From contig JAUCBJ010008858.1 of NCBI GenBank assembly GCA_032718475.1, positions 1 to 34,370 of the forward strand: a stretch of 34,370 nt of DNA. The letters run 5' to 3'. Positions 18,771-27,481 of the stretch are shown in pieces. Under the pieces are notes generated by a model, which made no database searches, had not been told where the DNA came from, and worked only from the letters and a program-made list of their open reading frames with translations. Position 1 is the first letter of the stretch. Every line of letters starts with the position of its first letter. The position numbers and the translations under genes are program-made. This DNA comes from Nemertoderma westbladi (Eukaryota > Xenacoelomorpha > Nemertodermatida > Nemertodermatidae).

Positions 18771-20003
18771 TGTAAAAGCTTTTGCTGAATTGTCCGGTTA
18801 TTTTTCCTTATTTTTCCCGTAAAGTACTCTGTAGTTGGTTTACCAGGCATAAAAAGGCCGTGTCCTTGCTGTACTGGTGTTTTAGCGGACATAAAAGCTA
18901 TTTCTTCTGTATTTGTACTTTAGAGGACATAATCCGTAATTCCGTGACGTAAAAGCTCGATACTCTTGAAAACAGTGTCGCTACCATGACGACGGCTAGC
19001 AGCTGATATTGCCACGTCGACGTTTCTTTGTTTCTCTGTTCTCTCGTTGTTCAGGTTGACCAATCAGAGCGTTTGTTGTCTCTGTGTTGAAGGTATATAC
19101 AGAAACTCAGTAGTTCAGTGTTATGTTTTTGACCAGAGCCTAAGAACCGGCTTTGGCACCTCCGTGTTTCAGTTTTTAGTCTTACACTAGTAGGTTTAAT
19201 TATAAGGGCATATATCCTTTAACTGACATACCGATCAAACTCATGGAATCACTGATCTGGGAATACACTGACTGCTGACACACGGCTTTTAATAACTGCT
19301 GAAACTGCTAAAATTACCTGCTCAATCGATACTGTATACTGCTATTTGTTGTCGGTTATTCATTATATTGGTTGATGAATTATTATATTGGAATAACGAG
19401 AAATAACCCCCGAAAACCCAATATTCTTGATATACCGAAGGTAAGAGAGAAAGGTTACCAATAAAGATTGTGACTTATGTTAAAGTGGTTTGAAGTGAAT
19501 CTAATGTTATTTGATAGACCCTACATGAGTCAGTCTGTGTTCCTTTTATATGTGACTAAAATCAGTGAAGATTGGCAGATTAGTGTGCAGTATTGTGCAG
19601 CATTGTGTATGAGTGAGTCTGTTAAAGAAGCAATTCCTAAAGAATGCGCCATATATGTGAATTATAATTAAGCCATATCGTTGTGAGTAGTTTAAGTCAT
19701 AACTCTGTTTATATAGATAAAGCGCCACGTCCTAAAGGAACTGTTAATATTCCCCGAAGGTGAATAATATTGTCAGAGATTATATAATACTGTCAGTCGA
19801 ATAATACATTAGGCTTACATAGCAATAAAATTAAACCGTCGAACCCAATCTCCCGGGAATATCCAGCGGGTGAATGATCGCGCACAGATTGGTTTCGACT
19901 AGTGTAGTGAATAAAATACTTGTCATAGACTAAAAGTGATTTATTATCTAGAAGACATTCTAATTTGGCGGGTTAAACTGCCAAAGGTCTGAAAGCGCGA
20001 ACA
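18771..20003 (+). repeat. 3' LTR of BEL/Pao copy B
   Basis: 1233 bases, TGTAAAAGC to GCGCGAACA, nearly identical to 7889-9124. It carries AATAAA at 19460-19465 as in the 5' LTR, plus two further AATAAA hexamers (19824-19829, 19910-19915) that read AATAAG and AATTAA in the 5' LTR. Confidence 0.95.
19477..19671 (+). CDS. Small LTR-encoded ORF, 3' LTR copy (64 aa)
   Basis: Identical to the ORF at 8597-8791 because it lies in the other LTR. Any expression from this copy would need transcription from the 3' LTR promoter. Confidence 0.25.
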   Translation: MLKWFEVNLMLFDRPYMSQSVFLLYVTKISEDWQISVQYCAALCMSESVKEAIPKECAIYVNYN

Positions 20004-20008
20004 CCGCT
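20004..20008 (+). repeat. Target-site duplication, right copy (CCGCT)
   Basis: CCGCT immediately after the 3' LTR end, matching 7884-7888. Confidence 0.9.
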
Positions 20009-20829
20009 GGCTTTCCGCTTCAATACCGCAGGACTACATTACCGGGGCTAAACAATAGTGTGATTGGAAAGCAGGGACTTAGTACATTTGTAAATTTACT
20101 TTGAATTTTATTTAATTTGTTTATTTTAATGTTTAATATTTAATGAACAGTAGGCCTATAATAATCCGCTGAAGACACTCAAAACGGGCGAAATGCGCAA
20201 ACGGACATGGTTGCGAACGTGGCCAGACCTTCATCAGAGGTCTTCCCTCCAGCCGCAGCCCCATGGAGGCTCATCATATATATATAAATTGTGGAACAAA
20301 TGGCACATATTTAATTTATCTAAGGATAGCAACTAAATATTTTTTGAGCCTTGCTGATAACTTAATGATTCCCGACACAACATTAAATTTTCTGGCACAC
20401 CGGTAAAATAACATTTTTGGCACATTAATTAATATTTCAGGCATATAATTTTTATCTACTTTTGATACATAATTAAACAAGCTTGCCAGCAGAGCTGGCA
20501 ATAATGGACGAATCCATTGTTATCAATATTGTTGTAATAAATTACGCGCCTATGCATGGGAGCCTATAATAACGGAATACTAAAAAATCTAAAAAAACTA
20601 AAAAGCATTGGGCAAAGTACTGTCTGTACAATACAATACAATACAAATAGTATTGTTGTAATAAATTATGCTTATATGCAGGGCAGCCTAATAACGAAAA
20701 ACTAAACATTGGGCAAGCTACACAATAGTATATTGTATGATAAAAAAAAACACTACGTTTGTAAGAAATGTATCTTCTCCTACAATTCTAAATGAAATAC
20801 AGCGAAATTTTGCAGAAAGCATGTCCAAT
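20009..20829. other. Gene-free repeat-rich flank
   Basis: No gene is seen. The first ~45 bases continue the GTACCGC-like element that copy B interrupted. About 20166-20270 is a non-AT-rich block (ctgaagacac, gggcgaaatgcg, ttcatcagaggtctt) that looks like the tail of an interspersed repeat. About 20528-20720 contains an imperfect direct repeat (see separate entry). Confidence 0.5.
20528..20720. repeat. Imperfect ~124-bp direct repeat
   Basis: tattgttgtaataaatta is followed by a variable segment, then gcctaataacg and cattgggcaa. This series occurs from about 20528 and again from about 20652. It lies just before the minisatellite. Confidence 0.65.
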
Positions 20830-21985
20830 AGATATCCAACTTGGATCCGTCCAACCAACTTTGATCCGCCCAACATCCAACTTGGATCTGTCCAACATCC
20901 AACTTGGATCCGTCCAACATCCAACTTGGATCCGTCCAACATCCAACTTGGATCCGTCCAACATCCAACTTGGATCCGTCCAACATTCAACTTGGATCCG
21001 TCCATCAACTTGGATCCGACCAACATCCAACTTGGATCCGTCCAACATCCAACTTGGATCCGTCCCACATCCAACTTGGATCCGTCCAACATCCAACTTG
21101 GATCCGTCCAACATCCAATTTGGATCCGTCTAACCAACTTTGATCCGCCCAACATCCAACTTGGATCTGTCCAACAACCAATTTGGATCCTTCCAACCAA
21201 ATTGGATCCGTCCAACATCCAACTTGGATCCGTCCAACATCCAATTTGGATCCGTCCAACCAACTTTGATCCGCCCAACATCCAACTTGGATCTGTCCAA
21301 CAACCAATTTGGATCCGTCCAACCAAATTGGATCCGCCCAACATCCAACTTGGATCCGTCCAACATCCAATTTGGATCCGTCCAACCCAACTTGGATCCG
21401 TCCAACATCCAACTTGGATCTGTCCAACAACCAATTTGGATCCGTCCAACCAAATTGGATCCGTCCAACATCCAACTTGGATCCGTCCAACATCCAACTT
21501 GGATCCGTCCAACATCCAACTTGGATCCGTCCAACATCCAACTTGGATCCCTCCAACATCCAACTTGGATCCGTCCAACATCCAACATGGATCCGTCCAA
21601 CATCCAAATTGGATCCGTCCAACAACCAACTTGGATCCGTCCAACATCCAACTTGGATCCGTCCAACATCCAACTTGGATCCGTCCAACATCCAACTTGG
21701 ATCCGTCCAACATCCAACTTGGATCCGTCCAACATCCAAATTGGATCCGTCCAACATCCAACTTGGATCCGTCCAACATCCAACTTGGATCCCTCCAACA
21801 TCCAACTTGGATCCGTCCAACATCCAACTTGGATCCGCCCAACATCCAAATTGAATCCGTCCAACATCCAACTTGGATCCCTCCAACATCCAACTTGGAT
21901 CCGTCCAACATCCAACTTGGATCCGTCCAACCAACTTTGATCCGCCCAACCTCCAACTTGGATTCGTCCAACCAACTTTACCACC
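20830..21985. repeat. 22-bp minisatellite with a BamHI-type GGATCC in each unit
   Basis: About 50 units of a 22-bp sequence beginning GGATCCGTCCAACATCC and ending AACTT, with shorter variants lacking the catcc part. The core ATCCAAcTTGGAT is an inverted repeat and GGATCC is a palindrome, so the two strands are similar. No frame of the consensus contains a stop on several of the six frames, which explains the long ORFs on both strands (for example 20737-22170 plus, 20718-21971 minus). Confidence 0.95.
21116..21460. repeat. Higher-order ~126-bp repeat inside the minisatellite
   Basis: The variant ttggatctgtccaacaacca (T in place of C after GGATC) starts at 21161, 21287 and 21414, spacings of 126 and 127 bases. 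It is flanked each time by the same short variants, so blocks of about six units were duplicated as one. Confidence 0.8.
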
Positions 21986-22329
21986 TCGACAAACTGCAAC
22001 CACTAATTAGAATTTACAATGGGGTTGGCTTCCAATTGTCTGAGGAATTAAATGGTGTCAGTATCAATGATGTTATCGTAGCAGGTATTGTGTCTTTAGG
22101 GTGTCCAACTCGAGAACTAATTGAACTAATTGTAAACTATCTGGTAGTCCAGAAATCTACAAAATTTTGACCGTGTTTTGGCACAAGCATGGTGAAATCC
22201 ACGGTCTGACAGTTTGAGGAAATGCATACATACAAAGTCATTCTGTGGACAACAAAAGTCATTATGCAAAATTCGTAAAAAATTGAAAACAATAATACTA
22301 AACTAAAAACTAAAACTGTATAAGGATAA

Positions 22330-22466
22330 CTGAGATAGCGCCTTTCAAAAGAATTCATTATAAAGGCGCTATCTCAGAAACTATTAGAAAGGCGCTATCT
22401 TAGGATACCATATAGAAGTTCTAAGATAGCCTTTTTAATGAATTCATTAAAAAGGAGCTATCTTGG
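22330..22466. repeat. Cluster of AAGGCGCTATCT inverted repeats
   Basis: A perfect 16-bp inverted repeat is formed by 22330-22345 (ctgagatagcgccttt) and 22362-22377. A third copy (aaaggcgctatcttag) starts at 22388. A fourth inverted pair (ctaagatagcc at 22421 and ggagctatcttgg ending at 22466) encloses a 26-bp perfect palindrome at 22430-22455 centred on GAATTC. Confidence 0.9.
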
Positions 22467-23804
22467 AATTCGTCAATATTCTAATTTCAATCACAGTTTT
22501 ATTGAATTTTCTGCATTTCATTTAAATCAAATGATTTAAATGTGATAATTTTAATAAAAACCCATTATCAAAAATTATATCATCTGATGCAGAATTATAT
22601 TATATTGCATTATAGGCTTTCACATGAAATGAATACTCTAATTTTTTCAAAAATTTGAGATACTGTAGAGCCTTTTTATTTCCACATGACGTGTACTCGA
22701 GTACGAGTACTGTAGCTATCCAGTAATAATCTAAAGACCTACAGTATGTAACCATCCCTCCCTAACTACAAAATACAACATACTGTAGGTCCATTCCATG
22801 TTACGTGTGTTTCATCCTGATACGAATTTTGAAGTTCATCATGCAAATTTTATTAGAAAACACTTCACAAACAATAACTTATAGTTTCTGTATAATTATT
22901 TGGTTATTCCATGTTGTGTATGTGAAATAAAATTGAACAAAAGTAAATATTAGATTCTCAGTAACCATTTAAAATAGTGTTACGTGTGTTACACATGAAA
23001 TGCACCCAAAATTGGACAAATAATGTAATTTAAATTTCATGAAAATCAAGAGTATTAGTAATGCAGAGCAGTGACTATCCGATATAATTAGATATCTAAA
23101 ATGATAAATAACATAGTTGTGGCAAGGAATAAAACCAATTCTGACTAAAGTAGTAGACCAAAAATGCGAGAGACTCCCGTTACGTGAGTGACGTTACGTG
23201 TGTTACATTTAAGACCACTACTTCATTTGCCAATTAAATTATGTTCATCCATATTGTATACAAATATATGTTTTATATAATATACATAGAAGATCAAATT
23301 TTCTAGAACAGTGATTGTTTCTTTGTCATTCCATGTTATATTGAAAATATTTGACTTCAAAGTTTGCCCTAATATTGCAGTTATCACAATGAAAATTGCC
23401 TATATTTTGAATTTGGCTGGAAATGATAAGAAATTGATGTTTACAAAAATTGGTCTTGTCATTATATAAGTATTAATGCCTAATGTGAAGAAAAACACCA
23501 AAAATGTTAATTCTGGATAATATAGTTGTGACCAACTTTGCAAATGAAATGTTACTTTTCGTTTGTAACACACATAACATAATATAACTAAAAGTTTCCA
23601 TTTCTAAGCTTCCACTACATTTGGTAAGCCATGGTTTGGTTAAGCATACAATAAAGTATGCAAATAATCCAGTACACCTTACTAGATAATTAAAAAATGT
23701 AACACACGTAACATGTTATGAGATATTTTTATATACTGTATTTATTTTCAAATAATTCAATGAGATATAATAACATCAATTATAAATTATATACCATTCA
23801 TTAA

Positions 23805-24011
23805 GGGGGATTCACACTGGAGATAAGAATGACTCGTGACCAGTCATGAAACTTAAGTATAACCAATCAAAAGAGAAAGATTTCCGTGTACTCCTGTGTG
23901 TACCTCCGTGTACTTCCCGTGTACATGCTGTACTTGTTATTCATTGGATAGCTGTCTGTACTCAAGTTTCATGACTAGGCATGAATCATTCTTATCCAGT
24001 GTGAATCCCCC
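23805..24011. mobile_element. TTAA-flanked MITE-like element at the foldback centre
   Basis: 207 bases beginning GGGGGATTCACACTGG and ending with its perfect 16-base inverse, flanked by TTAA at 23801-23804 and 24012-24015. TTAA duplications are made by piggyBac and Kolobok transposases; the GGG start suits Kolobok better. The interior is itself partly inverted and has repeated ccgtgtact words. There is no ORF, so it is non-autonomous. Because the host sequence is also palindromic here, TTAA could be part of the palindrome rather than a true duplication. Confidence 0.65.
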
Positions 24012-24096
24012 TTAATGAATGGTATATAATTTATAATTGATGTTATTATATTATTGAATTATTTTGTAATTAAATATATAACTTTGAAATTCATAC

Positions 24097-24130
24097 ATGT
24101 AACACACGTAACATGTTACGTGTGTTACAT
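24097..24130. repeat. 34-bp perfect palindrome containing ACACGTAAC/GTTACGTGT
   Basis: Exact self-complement over 34 bases, made of two inverted copies of the GTTACGTGTGTTACAT motif joined at CATG. The partner place in the left arm (about 23696-23716) keeps one half only. Confidence 0.9.
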
Positions 24131-24881
24131 TTTTTAATTGTCTTGTAAGTTGTACTGAATTATTCGCATACTTTACTCTTTGTGGCATTTTAGAGCACAT
24201 AACATTCTTGCTTTGTATGCTTAACCATAGCTTACCAAATGAAGTGGAAGCTTAGAAATTAAAACTTTTAGTTATATTATGTTACGTGTGTTACAAACGA
24301 AAAGTAACATTTCATTCGCAATTTGGTCACAACTATATTATCCAGAATTACATTTTGGATGTTTTTCCTTACATTCGACTTTAATACTTATGTAATGACA
24401 AGAAAAGTTTTAGTAAACATGAATATTTTTATCATTTCCAGCTAAATTTATAATAAGTGCAATTTTTATTTTGATAACTGCAATATTATGGCAAACTTTG
24501 AAGTCAAATATTTTCAATATAACATGGAATGACTAAGAAACAATCACTGTTCTAGAAAATTCGATCTTCTATGTATAAGATATGCAATGATATGATAGGA
24601 AGGAAAAAATATTTTTTTCCCCAGGGACCACTTCTGGTGGAATGGACCTGTACATCAGTACATTGTTCAGTACTTGTACCGGAGTGTAACAGACACACGT
24701 TCAACAATTAGATTTATACTCGAACATATGTAATCGTGAGACATTACACATTAGTCAGTTAGTATTAGTACTGTAGTACAGTAGTAGGCCTACAATTAAA
24801 TTATAAAAAGATAAACACGTGAAACTCTAAAGGAAAACATCCCTACCGCCCCAGGCCAGCCCAGGCCATAACTTACTGACA

Positions 24882-25793
24882 ATGAAGCTAACAGTTCGAG
24901 CTATTCGAAGTAATGAGATTATTTTATCCGAGACTAACGTGGTCAATGGATTACGAGTCGGACAGATTAAATATTTACTCCACAAGGAACACGGGATGGC
25001 GAACGCACTCAGATTGGTTCTACGGCTTCTACCGAAGGGTAAAAACTTAAACGACGACATGTCGTTGGACCAACTAACATCCAATCCCGAACTAGTTCTC
25101 TTTGTTAAAGACTTGGGGCCCCAGGTTGCCTGGACCACGGTATTCCTAGCGGAATACGCCGGTCCCATCGCCGTATATACGTTATTCTACATGCGACCTA
25201 CGCTCATCTACGGTGTGACTGCGGTCGATCAGGCCCATTACGCCGTCAACCTTGCCGCAATCTGCTACGTATCGCATTACGTAAAACGGATACTAGAAAC
25301 CCTATATGTCCATCGTTTTTCCCACGCTACAATGCCATTGGCCAATTTGTTTAAGAATTGCTCCTACTATTGGGGCTTCTCTGCGGCGATTGGCTACTAC
25401 ACCAACCATCCTTTGTACACTGCTGCCAGCTACGGACCACTACAAGTCTACACCGGTCTGTGTGGCTTCGTTCTCTTCGAATTCGGCAACCTCTCCATCC
25501 ATCTGCTGCAGCGCAACCTGCGACCAGCTAGCAGCACTATCCGTAGGATTCCCTACCCTAGCGGCAACCCCTTTACTTGGCTCTTCCGTCTCGTTTCCTG
25601 CCCCAACTACACCTACGAGTTCCTCTCATGGTCCGCTTTCTCTCTCGTCACTCAAACACTTCCAGCCGTCGCCTTTACTCTCGTTGGTTTCGCCCAGATG
25701 ACTGTCTGGGCTAAAGCGAAGCACCGCGCATATAAAGCTGAGTTCAGGGATTACCCGAAAAACAGAAAGGCAATCATTCCATTTGTTATTTAA
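24882..25793 (+). CDS. TECR: Very-long-chain enoyl-CoA reductase
   Basis: 303 residues, close to the ~308 of vertebrate TECR. The enzyme performs the last step of the ER fatty-acid elongation cycle, reducing trans-2-enoyl-CoA with NADPH, and feeds ceramide and sphingolipid synthesis. Residues 1-80 form the ubiquitin-like N-terminal domain. The rest is a multi-membrane-span steroid-5-alpha-reductase-type domain with the family stretches VHRFSHATMPL (143-153), FKNCSYYWGF (157-166), IPYPSGNPFTW (223-233) and SCPNYTYE (239-246); the Tyr of the last motif is the expected catalytic position. The C-terminus WAKAKHRAY...EFRDYP...IIPF is typical. The ATG sits in a fair context (gacaATGA). The coding region is one exon without stops or frameshifts, whereas vertebrate TECR has many introns. 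It converges with LRRCC1. Confidence 0.95.
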   Translation: MKLTVRAIRSNEIILSETNVVNGLRVGQIKYLLHKEHGMANALRLVLRLLPKGKNLNDDMSLDQLTSNPELVLFVKDLGPQVAWTTVFLAEYAGPIAVYTLFYMRPTLIYGVTAVDQAHYAVNLAAICYVSHYVKRILETLYVHRFSHATMPLANLFKNCSYYWGFSAAIGYYTNHPLYTAASYGPLQVYTGLCGFVLFEFGNLSIHLLQRNLRPASSTIRRIPYPSGNPFTWLFRLVSCPNYTYEFLSWSAFSLVTQTLPAVAFTLVGFAQMTVWAKAKHRAYKAEFRDYPKNRKAIIPFVI

Positions 25794-27027
25794 TTTGTCG
25801 GTAATTATAAATTAATGATTTAACGTGAATCCGTGTTGTTAGAGTGGATGTCTCCTACAGAGACAAAACAAGCGAGGTAGTACACAATGTCAAACATTGT
25901 ATCAATCAGTTAGGTACTGTAGTTAAGTTACGAAATGTAACAAAAAAAATGATTTTTTAATTTACGATTCTTTTCAGTTTGGTTTACATTTGTTTTGTTT
26001 AGTTTGGGGTTTTGGTGGTTATCTTTTTACGAATGTTATCGTACTTACAGCTATTTTTAAATTGTAAATACGGTAATTCGTTTCTGACCAAAAGAATAAT
26101 AAGATATTACTGAACAGTTGTTGGTGTAACAGAGTGTAATCGCGTTTATTTCAGTTACCGGTATATTATTAATGGTCTGTCTCTGTCTTTTTGTTCTCAT
26201 ATAATAAATTTGTTGAATATCATATGATAAGAGTAGACGTTACTATATTTTACTAAACGTCACAGAAATATACAGTAATTAATTAAATAAATAGTAATTA
26301 ATTAACCACCGACAGGAATCTAACCCGCATCATCCCAATAATTTTTCAGCTTCCGGTATGCTGACCATTATAATACCACTGACGCTCATGCATTTACATT
26401 AATATGTTTATATTGAATTGACCAGGTCCAGTAATTTATTGTACTGCTACGCAGAGCCGCATCTATACAAAGGAAAAGAGGAAAAGGGGGCCCGGGGCAA
26501 CGTAAGTGTGGAAAATCCCCCCCCCCCCCCCACCCAGACAAAAAAAAATTCAGACAAAAAAATTGTTATTTCCCTGCTTTGCGCCCTCACTTCAACCGGG
26601 TTATTCCAGGCAGCGCTACATATGCAGAAAGCCAGACAAACAATAAATAAATCAACCTCCTTCATCATCAACTCACCTTCACAACAAACTAAATGGTCCA
26701 CAAATTGTTTAATTATATTCATGTTCTGGAATATTTACAAAGTTGTCTCGTTTTAATAATAATGAAGGGCTCCAAATGACAACGTTATATAGTTTACCTA
26801 CCTAGTCTAAGTTCACTTAAATACTGAGGGAAAGACTTGCCCAGAACTAATTTAGTGGAAGAAATTAAAAATAGTGACCGAAAGTTCTAATTGTTTCTAT
26901 CACAGTTTTTTTCCAAATTTAAGTGGGACATGGCAAATGTTTTAGATAAATAAATTTGGTGGCTGCATTAATAAAATAAAGTGCACTACTCTATTTAACA
27001 ATATTAACAAAGACATTCATTAGTTGA
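25794..27027. other. Gene-free interval downstream of TECR
   Basis: AT-rich, probably beginning with the TECR 3' UTR (AATAAA-type hexamers near 26203 and 26284; no definite poly-A relic of a retrocopy next to the stop). It holds the tRNA-like relic at 26306-26386 and a purine/C-rich block at about 26468-26560 with 14-17 C followed by A runs. No ORF is convincing. Confidence 0.5.
26306..26386 (-). repeat. tRNA-like relic (SINE head or tRNA pseudogene)
   Basis: On the minus strand GGTAT...ATACC can form a D arm around ATAATGGTCAGC, and GCGGG-TTAGATT-CCTGT has T-arm geometry, a 5-bp stem with two G-U pairs and a 7-base loop close to the B-box consensus GGTTCRANNCC. The anticodon and acceptor stems do not pair convincingly, so a working tRNA is unlikely. 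Confidence 0.4.
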
Positions 27028-27034
27028 TTGACAG

Positions 27035-27213
27035 TGCATATTCCAGTTAATCCTGTTCCAAGAATTCAACTAGACCCAGCAGGCAGATACAGACAACAGC
27101 TGCATCAGTCCCTTGTTAAGGTTATGCCAAGTGATGTGAAGCCGTCTGTAACCAAAACTCAACGCAAGTTTTATGGAATTCCATTAGTATTAACATTCAA
27201 CCACAACCAGTAA
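27035..27213 (+). CDS. Possible terminal exon of an unrecognised gene
   Basis: An open stretch of 59 sense codons from an acceptor-like gattgacag (AG at 27033-27034) to TAA at 27211-27213, with balanced base and codon use that stands out from the AT-rich flanks. The peptide (HIPVNPVPRIQLDPAGRY..., then KTQRKFYGIPLVL) is soluble, moderately basic and has no family I recognise. It contains only an internal Met, so it could be a last exon, a pseudogene piece or chance. No partner exon was identified. Confidence 0.3.
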
Positions 27214-27481
27214 TTTCACTGACAGAATTGAATATATTGTTGAGGGAATATGCACAGCACAATGCATTTATTATTGACCACCAGAGTTAATATTAGGCAG
27301 ACAAAATATTGATTAATAAATTACTGGTATTGCTTTCATTAAATAATTAATTTTCAATTTGTAGAGTAATAATATTCGATGTTTTTATTATATATTATTA
27401 ACCGGGAAGGATTACATTAGATTATCGCCTAACTTAATTATAACTATCCTCTATTTGAGATCAGAAATAAACGAAGGTTAA

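Larger units (their letters stand above)
7889..20003 (+). mobile_element. BEL/Pao LTR retrotransposon, copy B (12.1 kb, complete ends, RT and integrase deleted)
   Basis: Two LTRs (7889-9124, 18771-20003) flank a 9.6-kb interior and a 5-bp CCGCT duplication flanks the whole. The interior has a 2.2-kb leader, one gag-protease ORF (11308-15750) and a 3-kb 3' region. The LTRs differ by eye at four substitutions and three single-base indels in about 1235 bases, so insertion was recent on the scale of neutral substitution. RT, most of RNase H and the integrase core are missing, so it would need proteins from another copy to move. The intact long ORF and near-identical LTRs indicate that a defective element moved recently, probably in trans. 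Confidence 0.95.
23276..24577. repeat. Large foldback (about 530-570-bp arms)
   Basis: The left arm (about 23276-23800) and right arm (about 24016-24577) are reverse complements: for example agaacagtgattgtttctt near 23306 and its complement near 24538, and the phrase starting at 23337 with its complement ending near 24527. The innermost 26 bases of each arm next to the centre are identical. The outer arms carry mismatches and indels. Confidence 0.88.
22171..24881. other. Gene-free interval with inverted repeats, upstream of TECR
   Basis: AT-rich with no supported coding region. It holds the AAGGCGCTATCT inverted-repeat cluster, scattered GTTACGTGTGTTAC motifs from about 22797 and the large foldback with its central MITE. 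The last 240 bases before the TECR ATG should contain its promoter and 5' UTR; no clear TATA box is evident to me. Confidence 0.6.

Noticed and set aside
20166-20270. Hammerhead-ribozyme-like words (ctgaaga ... cgaaat; minus ctgatgaagg) as in Penelope or retrozyme elements
   Set aside because: The segment between the two conserved boxes does not form a stem II, and the flanking stems do not pair, so a ribozyme is not supported.
20718-21971. Minus-strand ORFs of up to 417 codons (WTDPSWMLDGSKLDVGRIQVG repeats) in the minisatellite
   Set aside because: They are the antisense reading of a stop-free 22-bp satellite; the ORFs overlap each other in several frames on both strands and end where the array ends.
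24882-25793. TECR as a dead processed pseudogene
   Set aside because: The frame is fully open with all family motifs intact, and no adjacent poly-A tail or flanking duplication was found.
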